NCBI RefSeq assembly: GCF_014904705.1
Contig: NZ_JACZCQ010000001.1
Location: forward strand, 620,001 to 684,000
Reading direction: 5' to 3'
Length of the DNA stretch: 64,000 nucleotides
Source of the DNA: Nisaea sediminum
Lineage (GTDB): Bacteria; Pseudomonadota; Alphaproteobacteria; Thalassobaculales; Thalassobaculaceae
Positions 35,205 through 44,534 of this stretch are shown piece after piece. Under the pieces are notes generated by a model, which saw only the letters and a list, made by a program, of their open reading frames with translations, was not told where the DNA came from and did not search any database. The number at the start of each line of letters is the position of its first letter. The stretch's first letter is position 1. Made by a program: the position numbers and the translations under genes.

Positions 35205-36188
35205 ATGGTGCAAAGCCAGATTACGGGTAATCCTTCGGAAGCCGACGAGGCCGCCCACTTCCAGTCCAAGGTCGATCGTGAAATCAAGATCGAACCGCGC
35301 GACTGGATGCCGGAGGGCTATCGCAAGACGCTGGTTCGCCAGATCTCACAGCATGCCCATTCCGAGATCGTCGGGATGCTGCCGGAAGGTTGCTGGGTGA
35401 CGCGCGCGCCGTCGTTGCGCCGCAAGGTCCAGCTTCTGGCCAAGATCCAGGACGAGGGCGGACACGGTCTCTATCTCTACAGCGCCGCCGAGACGCTCGG
35501 CACCAGCCGCGCGGAGATGATCGACGCGCTGCATGAGGGGCGCGCGAAATATTCCAGCATCTTCAATTACCCGGTGCTGTCCTGGGCGGATATCGGCGCG
35601 ATCGGCTGGCTGGTCGACGGAGCGGCGATCATCAACCAGATCGCGCTTTGCCGCTGCTCCTACGGGCCCTATGCCCGCGCCATGGAGCGGATCTGCCGGG
35701 AGGAGAGCTTCCACCAGCGCCAAGGCTACGAGATCATGATGTCGATGGCCTTCGGCACGAAGGACCAGAAGCGCATGGCGCAGAGCGCGCTGGACCGCTG
35801 GTGGTGGCAGTCGCTGATGATGTTCGGGCCGAGCGACCGGGATTCGGCGCATTCCTCGCAGTCCATGCAATGGAAGATCAAGCGGGTTTCGAACGACGAT
35901 CTGCGTCAGCAGTTCGTCGATATGACGGTACCGCAGGCCGAGTATCTCGGCCTCAAGATGCCGGATCCGGACCTGAAGTGGAACGAGGAGCGCGGCCATT
36001 ACGATTTCGGCGAGATCGACTGGGCCGAACTGAAACGCGTCGTCTCGGGTGACGGTCCCTGCAACAAGGAACGCATGGCCGCGCGTGTGAAGGCGCACGA
36101 GGACGGTGCCTGGGTCCGCGACGCGGCAGCCGCATATGGCGAGAAGCAGCGTCTGCGCAAGCAGGCGGCGCAGATCGCCGCCGAATAA
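35205..36188 (+). CDS. paaA: Phenylacetyl-CoA 1,2-epoxidase subunit PaaA
   Basis: 327 residues. This is the catalytic diiron subunit: ligand-bearing helices are visible in '[20 protein letters not shown]' (E-x2-H) and '[16 protein letters not shown]' (E-x2-H), with the PaaA-specific '[25 protein letters not shown]'. It inserts one oxygen atom into the aromatic ring of phenylacetyl-CoA. The ATG at 35205 follows a GGGGA site; the upstream TTG/ATG at 35166 lies within the promoter region. It is the first gene of paaABCDE. Confidence 0.96.
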   Translation: MVQSQITGNPSEADEAAHFQSKVDREIKIEPRDWMPEGYRKTLVRQISQHAHSEIVGMLPEGCWVTRAPSLRRKVQLLAKIQDEGGHGLYLYSAAETLGTSRAEMIDALHEGRAKYSSIFNYPVLSWADIGAIGWLVDGAAIINQIALCRCSYGPYARAMERICREESFHQRQGYEIMMSMAFGTKDQKRMAQSALDRWWWQSLMMFGPSDRDSAHSSQSMQWKIKRVSNDDLRQQFVDMTVPQAEYLGLKMPDPDLKWNEERGHYDFGEIDWAELKRVVSGDGPCNKERMAARVKAHEDGAWVRDAAAAYGEKQRLRKQAAQIAAE

Positions 36189-36207
36189 TTCTGTTGGGAG
36201 AGAGACT

Positions 36208-36498
36208 ATGACTGCAGGGCACGACTGGCCGCTCTGGGAAGTCTTCATCCGGGCCCGCGAGGGGCTCAGCCACAAGCATGTCGGCTCGCTGCATGCGAGC
36301 GACGCCGAGATGGCGCTGCAGCATGCCCGCGACGTCTATACGCGGCGGCGAGAGGGGGAAAGCATCTGGGTGGTGCAATCCTCCGACATCATCGCCTCGG
36401 CGCCGGCGGACAAGGAAAGCCTGTTCGATCCGGCGGATTCGAAGATCTACCGTCACCCGACCTTTTACGATGTCCCGGACGAGGTCGAATGCCTCTGA
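36208..36498 (+). CDS. paaB: Phenylacetyl-CoA epoxidase subunit PaaB
   Basis: 96 residues with the PaaB core 'WPLWEVFIRAREGLSHKHVGSLHASDAEMALQHARDVYTRRREGESIWVV' and the closing 'SKIYRHPTFYDVPDEV'. PaaB bridges the PaaAC heterodimers and helps dock the reductase PaaE. The ATG at 36208 has GGGAGAGAG upstream, 19 bp after the paaA stop. Confidence 0.96.
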   Translation: MTAGHDWPLWEVFIRAREGLSHKHVGSLHASDAEMALQHARDVYTRRREGESIWVVQSSDIIASAPADKESLFDPADSKIYRHPTFYDVPDEVECL

Positions 36499-36522
36499 CC
36501 GGTCCCCTCTGGAGGCTGATCC

Positions 36523-37290
36523 ATGATCGTTGAAGCGCAGCGCGAAGCCCTCTTCGAATATCTGCTCCGGCTTGGTGACAATGCCCTGATCCTCGGCCAC
36601 CGCCTTTCCGAATGGTGCGGCAAGGGACCGGTGCTGGAAGAGGATATTGCGCTCTCTAATATCGCCCTCGATCTCGTCGGTCAGTCGACGCTCTGGCTGG
36701 AATTCGCGGCGACGGTGGAAGGCGGTGTGCGCGACGCCGATGCGCTCGCCTTCAAGCGCGACGTGCTGGACTGGCGGAACTTCCTGCTGGTCGAACAACC
36801 GAACGGTGATTTCGCCCATACCATCGTCCGACAGTTTCTGTTCGACTGCTTTCATGTCGAGCAGCTGCAGGCTCTGAGCAAATCGGCCAATCTTGAGATC
36901 GCCGGCATCGCGTCCAAGGCCCTGAAGGAAGCGCTCTACCACCGCCGCCACAGCGGCCAATGGGTGATCCGGCTCGGCGACGGGACGGAAGAGAGTCATG
37001 CAAGGGCGCAGACCGCGCTCGATGCGCTATGGGGCTATACCCGCGAGCTCTTCGATGGCGACGCTATCGACGAGATGATGATGCAGGCTGGTATCGCCCC
37101 CGATCCGGGCGATTTCGAGGAAAACTGGAAGCTTGCCGTCGGCGCTGTGCTCGCTGAGGCGACGCTGCAGGTTCCGGATGCAAGTTGGTCCATCGGAGGC
37201 GGAAAGAAGGGGATCCATTCCGAGCATCTGGGCTTCCTGCTCGCTGAGATGCAGTTCCTCCCGCGCGCCTATCCGGATGCGCAATGGTAG
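36523..37290 (+). CDS. paaC: Phenylacetyl-CoA epoxidase structural subunit PaaC
   Basis: 255 residues of ferritin-like helices related to PaaA but with a structural rather than catalytic role: 'LLRLGDNALILGHRLSEWCGKGPVLEEDIALSNIALDLVGQ' and 'HRRHSGQWVIRLGDGTEESHARAQTALDALW'. It pairs with PaaA to stabilise the diiron site. GGAGG precedes the ATG at 36523. It ends 9 bp before paaD. Confidence 0.95.
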   Translation: MIVEAQREALFEYLLRLGDNALILGHRLSEWCGKGPVLEEDIALSNIALDLVGQSTLWLEFAATVEGGVRDADALAFKRDVLDWRNFLLVEQPNGDFAHTIVRQFLFDCFHVEQLQALSKSANLEIAGIASKALKEALYHRRHSGQWVIRLGDGTEESHARAQTALDALWGYTRELFDGDAIDEMMMQAGIAPDPGDFEENWKLAVGAVLAEATLQVPDASWSIGGGKKGIHSEHLGFLLAEMQFLPRAYPDAQW

Positions 37291-37299
37291 GGACGGGTC

Positions 37300-37806
37300 A
37301 TGCAGGCACACGCCGCCAATTCCGCTGAAGAGGCCAGGCTCTGGACCGCGCTCGAGGAAGTCTCCGACCCGGAGATCCCGGTGCTGTCCGTCGTCGATCT
37401 CGGCGTGATACGGGAGGTCGAGGTCGACGGGAGTGCTGCCACGGTGACGATCACTCCGACTTATTCCGGCTGTCCGGCCATGTCCTATATCGAGATGATG
37501 GTGCGCGACGCGGTGCTGAAGGCCGGGTTCGCGGAGGTGAATGTGAGGACCGTTCTCGCGCCGGCATGGACCACCGACTGGCTGAGCGAGGCCGGCCGGG
37601 AAAAGCTGAAGGGGATCGGCATCGCGCCACCGGCCGAGGTCTCGACATCCAAGCAATCCCTGCTCGGCATCGATCCGGTGGTCGCCTGTCCGCGCTGCGG
37701 TTCGGAACATACCGAGATCATCAGCCAGTTCGGCTCGACAGCCTGCAAGGCGCTCTACCGCTGCACCGACTGCGCGGAACCTTTCGACTATTTCAAATGC
37801 ATCTAG
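37300..37806 (+). CDS. paaD: Phenylacetyl-CoA epoxidase maturation protein PaaD
   Basis: 168 residues. An N-terminal MIP18/DUF59 domain ('LEEVSDPEIPVLSVVDLGVIREVEVDG', 'TPTYSGCPAMSYIEMMV') is followed by a C-terminal zinc-ribbon-like tail with four Cys ('VACPRCGSEH', 'LYRCTDCAEPFDYFKC'). PaaD is thought to help insert metal or iron-sulfur cofactors in the epoxidase complex. Placement between paaC and paaE is canonical. Confidence 0.95.
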   Translation: MQAHAANSAEEARLWTALEEVSDPEIPVLSVVDLGVIREVEVDGSAATVTITPTYSGCPAMSYIEMMVRDAVLKAGFAEVNVRTVLAPAWTTDWLSEAGREKLKGIGIAPPAEVSTSKQSLLGIDPVVACPRCGSEHTEIISQFGSTACKALYRCTDCAEPFDYFKCI

Positions 37807-37819
37807 GAGGAAAGCGGTC

Positions 37820-38917
37820 ATGGCACGCTTCACCACACTGACCGTACGCGAGGTTCGCCCGGAAAGCGCGGACAGCGTCTCCATCGCCTTCAATTTGCCG
37901 GAGGAAGCAAAGGCGGATTTCGCCTATCTTCCCGGCCAGTACCTGACCCTCCGTAAGGAAATCGACGGGCACGACGTCCGGCGTTCCTATTCGATCTGCA
38001 GCGGTCTCGGTGACGGCGAGATGCGGGTCGCCATCAAGCGCGTGGAGGGCGGCGCCTTTTCCGGTTTCGCGAATGACGAGCTGAAGGCGGGCGACAGCCT
38101 CGAGGCGATGCTGCCGGAAGGACGGTTCACCGCCGCGGTCGAGCCGGGCGCGGCGCATACCTACGTCGCTTTCGCGGCCGGCAGCGGGATCACGCCGATC
38201 CTGTCGATCGCAAAGTCCGTTCTGGAAGCCGAGCCCGAGAGCCGCTTCACGCTGTTCTACGGTAACCGGACGGTGCGCGACATCATGTTCCGCGATCTGC
38301 TTTCGGACTTGAAGAACCGCTTTCCCGCGCGCTTCAGCGTGCTCCATATCCTCAGCCGCGAACCGCAGGAAGTTGCGCTGCTGAACGGACGGATCGACCG
38401 GGAGAAATGCGAGACCTTCTTCCGCTCGATGCTGAACGTGCATGCCGTGGACCGGTTTTTCCTCTGCGGGCCCGAAGGTATGATCCAGGACGTGCGTGCC
38501 GTGCTCGGAGAGCATGGCGTCGATGCGGAGAAGGTCAGTTTCGAGCTTTTTACGCCGTCCAGCGACGCGGCGGCGAAAGCCGCCGCCGCGCGCCGGGCCA
38601 GGATGGCGCAGAAAGAGGGCGAGGTGCCGGCCGCCGGGTCCGAGGTTTCCGTGATCTTCGATGGGGTGCGCACCGATTTCACGTTGGAGCCGGACGGCAT
38701 GTCCATTCTCGACGCGGCCCTTGAGGGGCGACCGGATATGCCCTACGCGTGCAAGGGTGGGATGTGTTGCACGTGTCGGGCAAAAGTGATCGAGGGCCGC
38801 GTGGAGATGGATCTCAACTACACGCTCGCCAAGGAAGAGGTTGAGAGGGGATTCGTGCTGGCCTGTCAGGCCCACCCCGCGAGCGATCGCGTGGTGCTGG
38901 ATTTCGATGCCCGCTAG
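37820..38917 (+). CDS. paaE: Phenylacetyl-CoA epoxidase reductase PaaE
   Basis: 365 residues: an FAD-binding ferredoxin-reductase module (about 1-105, 'RRSYSICSGLGDGEMRVAIKRVEGG'), an NAD(P)-binding module ('FAAGSGITPILSIAKSVL', 'FFLCGPEGMIQDV') and a C-terminal plant-type [2Fe-2S] domain (about 275-365, 'CKGGMCCTCRAKVIEGRVEMDLNYTL', 'VLACQAHP'). It transfers NADPH electrons to PaaA. It is the last paa gene here; ring-opening and beta-oxidation genes (paaZ, paaF-K) are not in the window. Confidence 0.95.
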   Translation: MARFTTLTVREVRPESADSVSIAFNLPEEAKADFAYLPGQYLTLRKEIDGHDVRRSYSICSGLGDGEMRVAIKRVEGGAFSGFANDELKAGDSLEAMLPEGRFTAAVEPGAAHTYVAFAAGSGITPILSIAKSVLEAEPESRFTLFYGNRTVRDIMFRDLLSDLKNRFPARFSVLHILSREPQEVALLNGRIDREKCETFFRSMLNVHAVDRFFLCGPEGMIQDVRAVLGEHGVDAEKVSFELFTPSSDAAAKAAAARRARMAQKEGEVPAAGSEVSVIFDGVRTDFTLEPDGMSILDAALEGRPDMPYACKGGMCCTCRAKVIEGRVEMDLNYTLAKEEVERGFVLACQAHPASDRVVLDFDAR

Positions 38918-38922
38918 GGGCG

Positions 38923-38944
38923 GCCGCACCCCGAGGGGCGCGGC
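38923..38944 (+). terminator. Hairpin between convergent paaE and DUF1127 genes
   Basis: GCCGC and GCGGC flank CCCC-GA-GGGG with one A/C mismatch, making a stem of nine pairs. It begins 6 bp after the paaE stop and could end both convergent transcripts, though no T-run follows. Confidence 0.4.
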
Positions 38945-38957
38945 GTTCCGCTAGAGA

Positions 38958-39206
38958 TCAGGCGGCCCAGAACGGCTTGTTCGCTTCGTAGTCGACATCG
39001 GACGGGGTGATTCCCATGTCGGCGAGGGCCCGGGCATCCATCTCGCGCAGCGCCTGGCGCTGCTTGATGCGGTCTTCCCAGGTGAACAGAAGTGCGACGA
39101 GGGTCTGCAGTACGCTGCCCTTGGCGCGCTTCAGCGCGAAGGTCCCGTTGGTTCCTGCAGTCATGACGGCGGCAGGAGCAACATTCAGGGTCTGATTCTT
39201 AAACAT
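38958..39206 (-). CDS. DUF1127 (YjiS-like) small protein
   Basis: 82 residues. The C-terminal half is the DUF1127 motif 'WEDRIKQRQALREMDARALADMGITPSDVDYEANKPFW', an arginine- and aspartate-rich helical hairpin. Some alphaproteobacterial DUF1127 proteins bind RNA or affect phosphate and stress physiology; the function here is unknown. A GGAGAG site precedes the ATG. It diverges from the LysR gene across 125 bp. Confidence 0.88.
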   Translation of the reverse strand: MFKNQTLNVAPAAVMTAGTNGTFALKRAKGSVLQTLVALLFTWEDRIKQRQALREMDARALADMGITPSDVDYEANKPFWAA

Positions 39207-39331
39207 GAAAGCTCTCCTTAATCAAAACGTCACACACGCTCATTCGTGTCTGTCGATGTAATGGAATTTGGGCTATAAATTGTCATTCATCAAACGAGTT
39301 AATCTGCGAGATAGGTAAGTTGGGCTAATCC

Positions 39332-40246
39332 ATGTTGAGCCGTCTTCCTCTCAACGGTCTTCGATGTTTCGAAGCGGCCGCTCGGCACATGAGCTTCAAG
39401 CAGGCCGCCGCCGAGCTGTTCGTCACGCCGGCTGCCGTCAGTCAGCAGATCAAGGCGCTAGAGACCGAACTCGGCTGCTCCCTGTTCCTGCGTCGTCCTC
39501 GGTCGCTTGAGCTGACCGCCGAGGGCGCACGGCTCGCGCCGGTCGTGCGCGATGCGTTCTCGCGTCTCCTTGCGGCCGTGAACGATCTCAAGGAGCAAGA
39601 GGAGGGGCGTCCGCTGACGGTGAGTGTGCTGCCGTCCTTCGCGGTCAAGTGGTTGATACCGAGGCTATCGCGCTTCCGCATGCGCTATCCGGAGATCGAT
39701 GTCCGAATTGCGGCCGAGGACCGCAAGGCTGACTTCGTCACCGACGGTGTCGATGTGGCCCTTCGGCTCGGCGACGGGAACTATGAAGGTCTTCACGTCG
39801 AAAAGATCATGACCGAATGCATCTATCCGGTCTGCAGCCCCGAGGTCGCGGCGCGGCCGCCGGGGTTGCACAAGCCGGAGGATCTCAAGCATTACCCGCT
39901 GCTGCATGACGTCAAGAACTTCGCCGGCGAGAGCTGGGACCATTTTCTGCAGCATTTCGGCGTTGAGGGCGTCGACGTACGGCGCGGAGCCTTCTTCACA
40001 CAGATGGACATGGTGCTGCAGGCCGCGATCGAGGGGCAGGGCGTTGCGCTCGCGCGCTCGCAACTGGTGACGGACGATCTACGTGCCGGACGTCTGATCC
40101 GGCCCTTCGGAGCGGAAACGCCGGCCCTGCTGGCCTACTATTTTGTTTGCCGGGAAGAGTCGCTCGGCTCCAACAAGGTGTCGGTTTTCCGGGACTGGGT
40201 CCTCGACGAGGTACGCCGGGACGGTTCGCCTGCCGAGCCCGCGTGA
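39332..40246 (+). CDS. LysR-family transcriptional regulator, GcvA-like
   Basis: 304 residues. The N-terminal helix-turn-helix 'LNGLRCFEAAARHMSFKQAAAELFVTPAAVSQQIKALETELG' and the effector domain ('VSVLPSFAVKWLIPRLSRFRMRYPEIDVRI') match the GcvA branch. The TGA stop overlaps the ATG of the following symporter by one base (TGATG), so the two are translationally coupled and the transporter is a likely target or signal supplier. The inducer, probably an amino acid, is inferred from this pairing. Confidence 0.92.
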   Translation: MLSRLPLNGLRCFEAAARHMSFKQAAAELFVTPAAVSQQIKALETELGCSLFLRRPRSLELTAEGARLAPVVRDAFSRLLAAVNDLKEQEEGRPLTVSVLPSFAVKWLIPRLSRFRMRYPEIDVRIAAEDRKADFVTDGVDVALRLGDGNYEGLHVEKIMTECIYPVCSPEVAARPPGLHKPEDLKHYPLLHDVKNFAGESWDHFLQHFGVEGVDVRRGAFFTQMDMVLQAAIEGQGVALARSQLVTDDLRAGRLIRPFGAETPALLAYYFVCREESLGSNKVSVFRDWVLDEVRRDGSPAEPA

Positions 40247-41580
40247 TGGCCGAACGGGAGCAGTGGGCCACCCAAGTCGGCTTCGTGCTGGCGACGATCG
40301 GTTCCGCCGTCGGCATCGGCAATATCTGGCGCTTTCCTTATGTCGCCGGGGAGAATGGCGGCGGCGGATTCCTGCTCGTCTATCTCCTTTGCGTGCTTCT
40401 CATCGGGCTTCCCCTGGTGATTGCCGAACTCGCGGTCGGCCGGACGGCGCGGCTCGATACGGTTTCCGCCTTTCCGGCGCTCGCCCCGCGCAGTCCCCTC
40501 CGGCATTCAGGCTGGGTTGCCGCCATTGCCGGAACGGTGATCCTGAGCTTCTATGCGGTCGTCGCGGGTTGGACCTTCCGCTATTTCTTCGTCGCGCTCA
40601 GCGGTGCGCTCTGGGACGCCGAAGCGACGGGATTTGCTCCGTATTTTTCCGGCTTCACCGCGCGCGCGGCCGAGCCTTTGTTCTGGCAGGCCTGCTCTAT
40701 CATGCTGGCTGTGATCGTGGTGGCACGAGGCGTTCAAGGCGGAATTGAGCATCTGAACCGATGGATGATGCCGGTGCTCGCCGGGATATTGGTCGGCCTC
40801 GCTCTGTACGGTTTTTTCCGGCCGGACGGAGGCGACGGCCTCGACTATCTGTTCCGGGTCGATCGTGACTCCTTCGGTCGCCCGAGCGTCTACCTTGCGG
40901 CGCTCGGCCAGGCGTTCTTCTCGATAGGGATCGGCATGGCGATCTTCGTAACCTACGGAAGCTACATGCGAAGCGAGGTGCCGATCCTGAGATCGGCCCT
41001 CTATATCGTGACGGGGGACACGGTGTTCGCCGTCCTCGCGGGCGTGGCCATTTTCCCGGCGGTATTTGCCTATGGACTCGACCCTTCCTCAGGCCCTGAG
41101 CTGGCCTTCGTCGCCTTGCCGCGCGTCTTCAGCGAGATCGAGGGAGGGACGGTGCTCGCGGCGGCATTCTTCTTTCTGCTCGCCGCCGCGGGGCTGACCT
41201 CGATGATCTCCGTCCTTGAGGTCAATGTGGCCATCTGCATGGACCGGTTCGGTCTCCGGCGGCGAACCGCGTCGCTGTTGATGGGGGTGCTGGTGCTCGG
41301 CGTGGGCCTCGCTCCGGGATTGAGCTTCAGCCTGCTGAAGGAGGTGCGGGTCGCCGGCGAGGATCTCTTCGGGCTGTTCGACCTTCTCGCGTCTTCCGTT
41401 CTTCTGCCCCTGAGCGGGATCTTCATCTCGCTCTTCGTCGGCTGGAGCCTGCAGCGCCGCGATGCCTTTCTCTTCGCCGGTCTGAACGGGGCTCTAGGTT
41501 GGCTCTGGATCTGGCTGCTTCGGATTGTCGTGCCGGTATCCGTCGCGCTGGTGCTGTTCGAAGGTCTCGGCGACTTCTAG
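40246..41580 (+). CDS. Sodium:neurotransmitter symporter (NSS/SNF family)
   Basis: 444 residues with about eleven or twelve helices. TM1 carries the NSS signature 'ATIGSAVGIGNIWRFPYVAGENGGGGFLLVYLL', which forms the Na+ and substrate site; 'SFYAVVAGWTFRYFF' and 'ALGQAFFSIGIGMAIFVTYGSYM' follow as TM3 and TM6-like segments. Bacterial relatives import amino acids or amines with Na+. The start at 40246 is set by the TGATG overlap with lysR; the same frame is open further upstream only inside lysR. Confidence 0.9.
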   Translation: MAEREQWATQVGFVLATIGSAVGIGNIWRFPYVAGENGGGGFLLVYLLCVLLIGLPLVIAELAVGRTARLDTVSAFPALAPRSPLRHSGWVAAIAGTVILSFYAVVAGWTFRYFFVALSGALWDAEATGFAPYFSGFTARAAEPLFWQACSIMLAVIVVARGVQGGIEHLNRWMMPVLAGILVGLALYGFFRPDGGDGLDYLFRVDRDSFGRPSVYLAALGQAFFSIGIGMAIFVTYGSYMRSEVPILRSALYIVTGDTVFAVLAGVAIFPAVFAYGLDPSSGPELAFVALPRVFSEIEGGTVLAAAFFFLLAAAGLTSMISVLEVNVAICMDRFGLRRRTASLLMGVLVLGVGLAPGLSFSLLKEVRVAGEDLFGLFDLLASSVLLPLSGIFISLFVGWSLQRRDAFLFAGLNGALGWLWIWLLRIVVPVSVALVLFEGLGDF

Positions 41581-41585
41581 CCGGC

Positions 41586-42140
41586 TCAGTCCGAAAAATC
41601 CGGTATCCCGGCGCCGATATCGAAATAGCGCCGGTTCGCGACCGACTGTATGGCGAGTTTCTCCGGTGCGGTCGGCTGCCGTTCACCCGTTTCATGACGG
41701 GTGCTGCAAAAATAGACGAACTTGCGGCCTTCCTTCAGGTCCTCGAGGGGGAGGGCGATGGTCTGGCGCAGCATGCAGTCGCCGCTTTGCGTCGATGACT
41801 GGAGAGTCACGCACATCCCTGCCGGATGTTCCCGGACCAGGAATATCGCCTCCGATGCCTTGGCCCGGCGCCCCGGCTCGACGAAATCGAGATAGTTCCG
41901 CCCGGTGCTTTCCTGGCCGTACTGGCTGACCACTCCGGTGCCAACAAGCCTTAGGCGGATCGTTTCCGGGTCGATCAGCTCGTGGATGACGATGAAGGGC
42001 AAGAGGTGCTTCACCTCGACAGGAGAGAACCTCGAGCGCTCCGGCATCAGTCTGTCTGCACGCAAGGACAGCCAGTAATCGAGGAAATCGTTTCCCTGAG
42101 GGCTCAGCTCGGACCTGATCGCGTCTGTGGAATGGCTCAT
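41586..42140 (-). CDS. PAS_5 domain protein
   Basis: 184 residues, mainly one PAS_5 (DUF1488-like alphaproteobacterial) domain: 'FLDYWLSLRADRLMPERSRFSPVEVKHLLPFIVIHELIDPETIRLRLVGTGV' and 'YLDFVEPGRR'. It has no output domain. Family members occur in many copies in Rhodospirillales and are thought to be small sensors or adaptors, but none is well defined. The ATG at 42140 has GAGGAAGAG upstream; the longer open frame to 42254 is arginine-rich and unlikely. The 232-bp gap to the next gene shows nothing recognisable. Confidence 0.75.
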   Translation of the reverse strand: MSHSTDAIRSELSPQGNDFLDYWLSLRADRLMPERSRFSPVEVKHLLPFIVIHELIDPETIRLRLVGTGVVSQYGQESTGRNYLDFVEPGRRAKASEAIFLVREHPAGMCVTLQSSTQSGDCMLRQTIALPLEDLKEGRKFVYFCSTRHETGERQPTAPEKLAIQSVANRRYFDIGAGIPDFSD

Positions 42141-42372
42141 CCGCTCTTCCTCAAGAATCCGATGCCTCCCCGCCGGAACCGAAAATCGCCGGTTGCTCGG
42201 CCACCATCTCCGGGTTCCTGTGCCCTTTGGATCCTTCGGTGAGTCGAGCAGCATTTTCGCCGATCGTCAAAATCATCTTTTTCGTCCGGCCAAAAAGTCG
42301 ACTGGCGGAGGCGGCAGAGTTGATCCAGTCTGGCATTCCGCTCCGGTTCGGGGAGCGGAAGAGGAATGGCCC

Positions 42373-42717
42373 ATGACAAGAGACGTTTCAGAGATTCGGG
42401 GCTATCACGCCCACGTCTATTTCGATGCCGGGACCGTCGACGCGGCGCGGCGCCTGCGCGATGAGATAGAGCGCAGGTTCGATATCGAGATGGGACGGTT
42501 TCATGAAAAGCCGGTCGGTCCGCACCCGCGCTTCAGCTATCAGGTCGCTTTCGCACCGGAGCTGTTCGGATCCCTTGTTCCCTGGCTCTCCCTCAACCGG
42601 GAGGGGCTCACGGTCTTCGTGCACGCCGATACCGGCGAAGATCTGCGGGATCATACAGACCACGTCCTCTGGCTCGGAGAGTCGGAAGCGCTGAAACTCA
42701 GCATCTTCGACCGCTGA
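42373..42717 (+). CDS. DOPA 4,5-dioxygenase family protein
   Basis: 114 residues of the Dopa_dioxygen family: 'IRGYHAHVYFDAGTVDAARRLRDEIERRF', 'GRFHEKPVGPHPRFSYQVAF' and 'LVPWLSLNREGLTVFVHADTGEDLRDHTDHVLWLG'. The conserved His residues in these segments are the likely metal ligands. Characterised members perform extradiol cleavage of L-DOPA-like catechols; bacterial members are largely untested. GAGGAATGG precedes the ATG at 42373. It converges on the PNPOx-like gene. Confidence 0.88.
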   Translation: MTRDVSEIRGYHAHVYFDAGTVDAARRLRDEIERRFDIEMGRFHEKPVGPHPRFSYQVAFAPELFGSLVPWLSLNREGLTVFVHADTGEDLRDHTDHVLWLGESEALKLSIFDR

Positions 42718-42733
42718 CCAGCATTCTTTCCAC

Positions 42734-43318
42734 TCAGGGTACCAGCCACGACCCCTGACCCGTCACCGGATCGAAGCGGTAGCGTCGGTTTCCCTGCGGC
42801 GAAAGTTGCAGGACATCGACGCTGTCGGGTGCGAGACGGATCATGGCGAAATTCTCGTATCCGTCGGTCTCGCCTGGCCGCGCCGGGGCGGCGTCAGTGC
42901 TTTCGACAAATGCGCCCGGCGGTCCGGCACTCCGGTAGTTCGGCTTGTTGCCTTCGGGCAGGTCCCGCCAGGCGTTAGCCAGCGCTTTTTCGTCCCGTAT
43001 GATCGCCGCCGTGCCCCTCATGCGAATCTGAAGCGCGGCGCCATGGTCGTAAAAGACCAGGCTTGCCGCTTTCGAGGCTCCAATTTCGCAGACCTTTGCG
43101 CTCCTCCGGTCCGTATGGAGCGTCACGCGCCAGCATTCGGCGTCGAAGGCGCGCAGGATCAGGATACGCGCATTGGCGCCACCCTCTGCGTCCGCCGTGG
43201 CGAGAACCGGGTAACGGCAGGCGGCGTCTCGTTCGGTAAGCGCATCGGAGAGCAGCGCCTGCGCCTTCGCCAGCAGAACGCCGGCGGCCGGGGGGATGTT
43301 GCCCGGCGCGCTATTCAC
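42734..43318 (-). CDS. PNPOx-like flavin-binding protein
   Basis: 194 residues with a split-barrel flavin-binding fold: 'RYPVLATADAEGGANARILILRAFD', 'VTLHTDRRSAKVCEIGASKAASLVFYDHGAALQIRMRG' and a C-terminal 'VDVLQLSPQGNRRYRFDP'. It resembles pyridoxamine 5'-phosphate oxidase relatives that bind FMN but not the vitamin-B6 PdxH itself. It overlaps the upstream Bcr/CflA gene by 8 bp and is probably cotranscribed. Substrate unknown. Confidence 0.84.
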   Translation of the reverse strand: MNSAPGNIPPAAGVLLAKAQALLSDALTERDAACRYPVLATADAEGGANARILILRAFDAECWRVTLHTDRRSAKVCEIGASKAASLVFYDHGAALQIRMRGTAAIIRDEKALANAWRDLPEGNKPNYRSAGPPGAFVESTDAAPARPGETDGYENFAMIRLAPDSVDVLQLSPQGNRRYRFDPVTGQGSWLVP

Positions 43319-44534
43319 TGGCGGCGGCCCCCTGGGTTGCCGCGCGCGCTTCCGCAGCAGCCCGGATCGCGAGCAGGAGGCTGAGAAGCGCGCCGCCCGA
43401 TCCGATCATCAGGGCGTAGGCGAGCGCGCCGTATCCGGTGTCATCCTGAAAATAGCCGACCGCCACTGTGGCAAGGCCGCCGGCGCACATTTGAAGGAAA
43501 CCCATGAGGCCTGACGCGGCGCCGGCGATGGCGGGGTTCACGCTGACGGCGCCCGCAATCGCGTTCGGCTGGCTCATGCCGTTGCCGAAAGCGACAAGCG
43601 CGAATGGCAGGAAGATCGCGGTCGCGCTGATCACGCCCATGGTCGAGACGGTCGTCAGCGTGAGCGCCCCAAGCAGCGAGACGCTGCAGCCGAGCAGGAT
43701 CATGCGGTCGATCCCGAGGCGCCGCGACAGACGGGTCGCGGTGAAATTGCCGGACATGTAGGACAGGGACACGATGATGAAGAAGAACCCGTAGACCTGC
43801 GGCTCCAGCCCGAGGATGTTGATCGTCACGTACGGCGCCGAGGAGAGAAACGCGAAGAAGCAACCGATCGAGAAGGAGGTGTTGAGGGTGTAGCCGAGAA
43901 AGGCCTTCGATCCGAGCAACGTTCCGTAGCTTCGCAGCAGCGCCACGACGTCGATCTTGCTCTCGCGCTGAGGGTGGGTCTCGTGCAGGGATGGGATGGC
44001 ATAGAGCAGGACCGCTCCGCCGACGGCGGCGACGACGTAGAAACCCGCATACCAGCCGAAGGCGCTGTCGAGGAAGCCTCCGATCGCCGGGCCGATCATC
44101 GGCGCGACCGCCATCGCCATGGTGATATAGGCGATCACCGGCGCGGCTTCCTCGCGTTCGTAAACGTCGCGCACGATCGCGCGTCCGAGAACCATGCCGG
44201 CGCATCCGCCGAGCGCCTGGAAGATCCGTCCGGCAATCAGCATGTCGATGGAGCCGGCGAAGGAACAGGCGAGACTGGAGAGCGCGAATATCGCAAGGCC
44301 GGCCAGCAAAGTGGGGCGGCGTCCGATCCGGTCCGAGATCGGCCCGTAAATGAGCTGTCCGATGGCGACGCCGGCGAGATAGAGCGTCAGGGTCAGCTGG
44401 ACGGTCCCGTAGTCGGTCGCGAACAGATCGACGAGGCCGGGCATCGACGGGACGAAGAGATTGAGCGCCAGCGGACCGGTCGCGGTCGCGGCGATCAGCA
44501 CGAGGATCGGCGGCGCCTTGGGCTTGGCTGTCAC
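43311..44534 (-). CDS. Bcr/CflA-type MFS multidrug exporter
   Basis: 407 residues, twelve predicted helices. 'LALNLFVPSMPGLVDLFATDYGTVQLTLTLYLAGVAIGQLIYGPISDRIGRRPTLLAG' contains the drug:H+ antiporter motif A ('GPISDRIGRRP') and the Bcr/CflA-type N-terminus. A PNPOx-like gene overlaps its end by 8 bp. Typical substrates are bicyclomycin, chloramphenicol or dipeptides; none is indicated here. The 217-bp gap upstream to 44752 shows no recognisable element. Confidence 0.9.
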   Translation of the reverse strand: MTAKPKAPPILVLIAATATGPLALNLFVPSMPGLVDLFATDYGTVQLTLTLYLAGVAIGQLIYGPISDRIGRRPTLLAGLAIFALSSLACSFAGSIDMLIAGRIFQALGGCAGMVLGRAIVRDVYEREEAAPVIAYITMAMAVAPMIGPAIGGFLDSAFGWYAGFYVVAAVGGAVLLYAIPSLHETHPQRESKIDVVALLRSYGTLLGSKAFLGYTLNTSFSIGCFFAFLSSAPYVTINILGLEPQVYGFFFIIVSLSYMSGNFTATRLSRRLGIDRMILLGCSVSLLGALTLTTVSTMGVISATAIFLPFALVAFGNGMSQPNAIAGAVSVNPAIAGAASGLMGFLQMCAGGLATVAVGYFQDDTGYGALAYALMIGSGGALLSLLLAIRAAAEARAATQGAAASE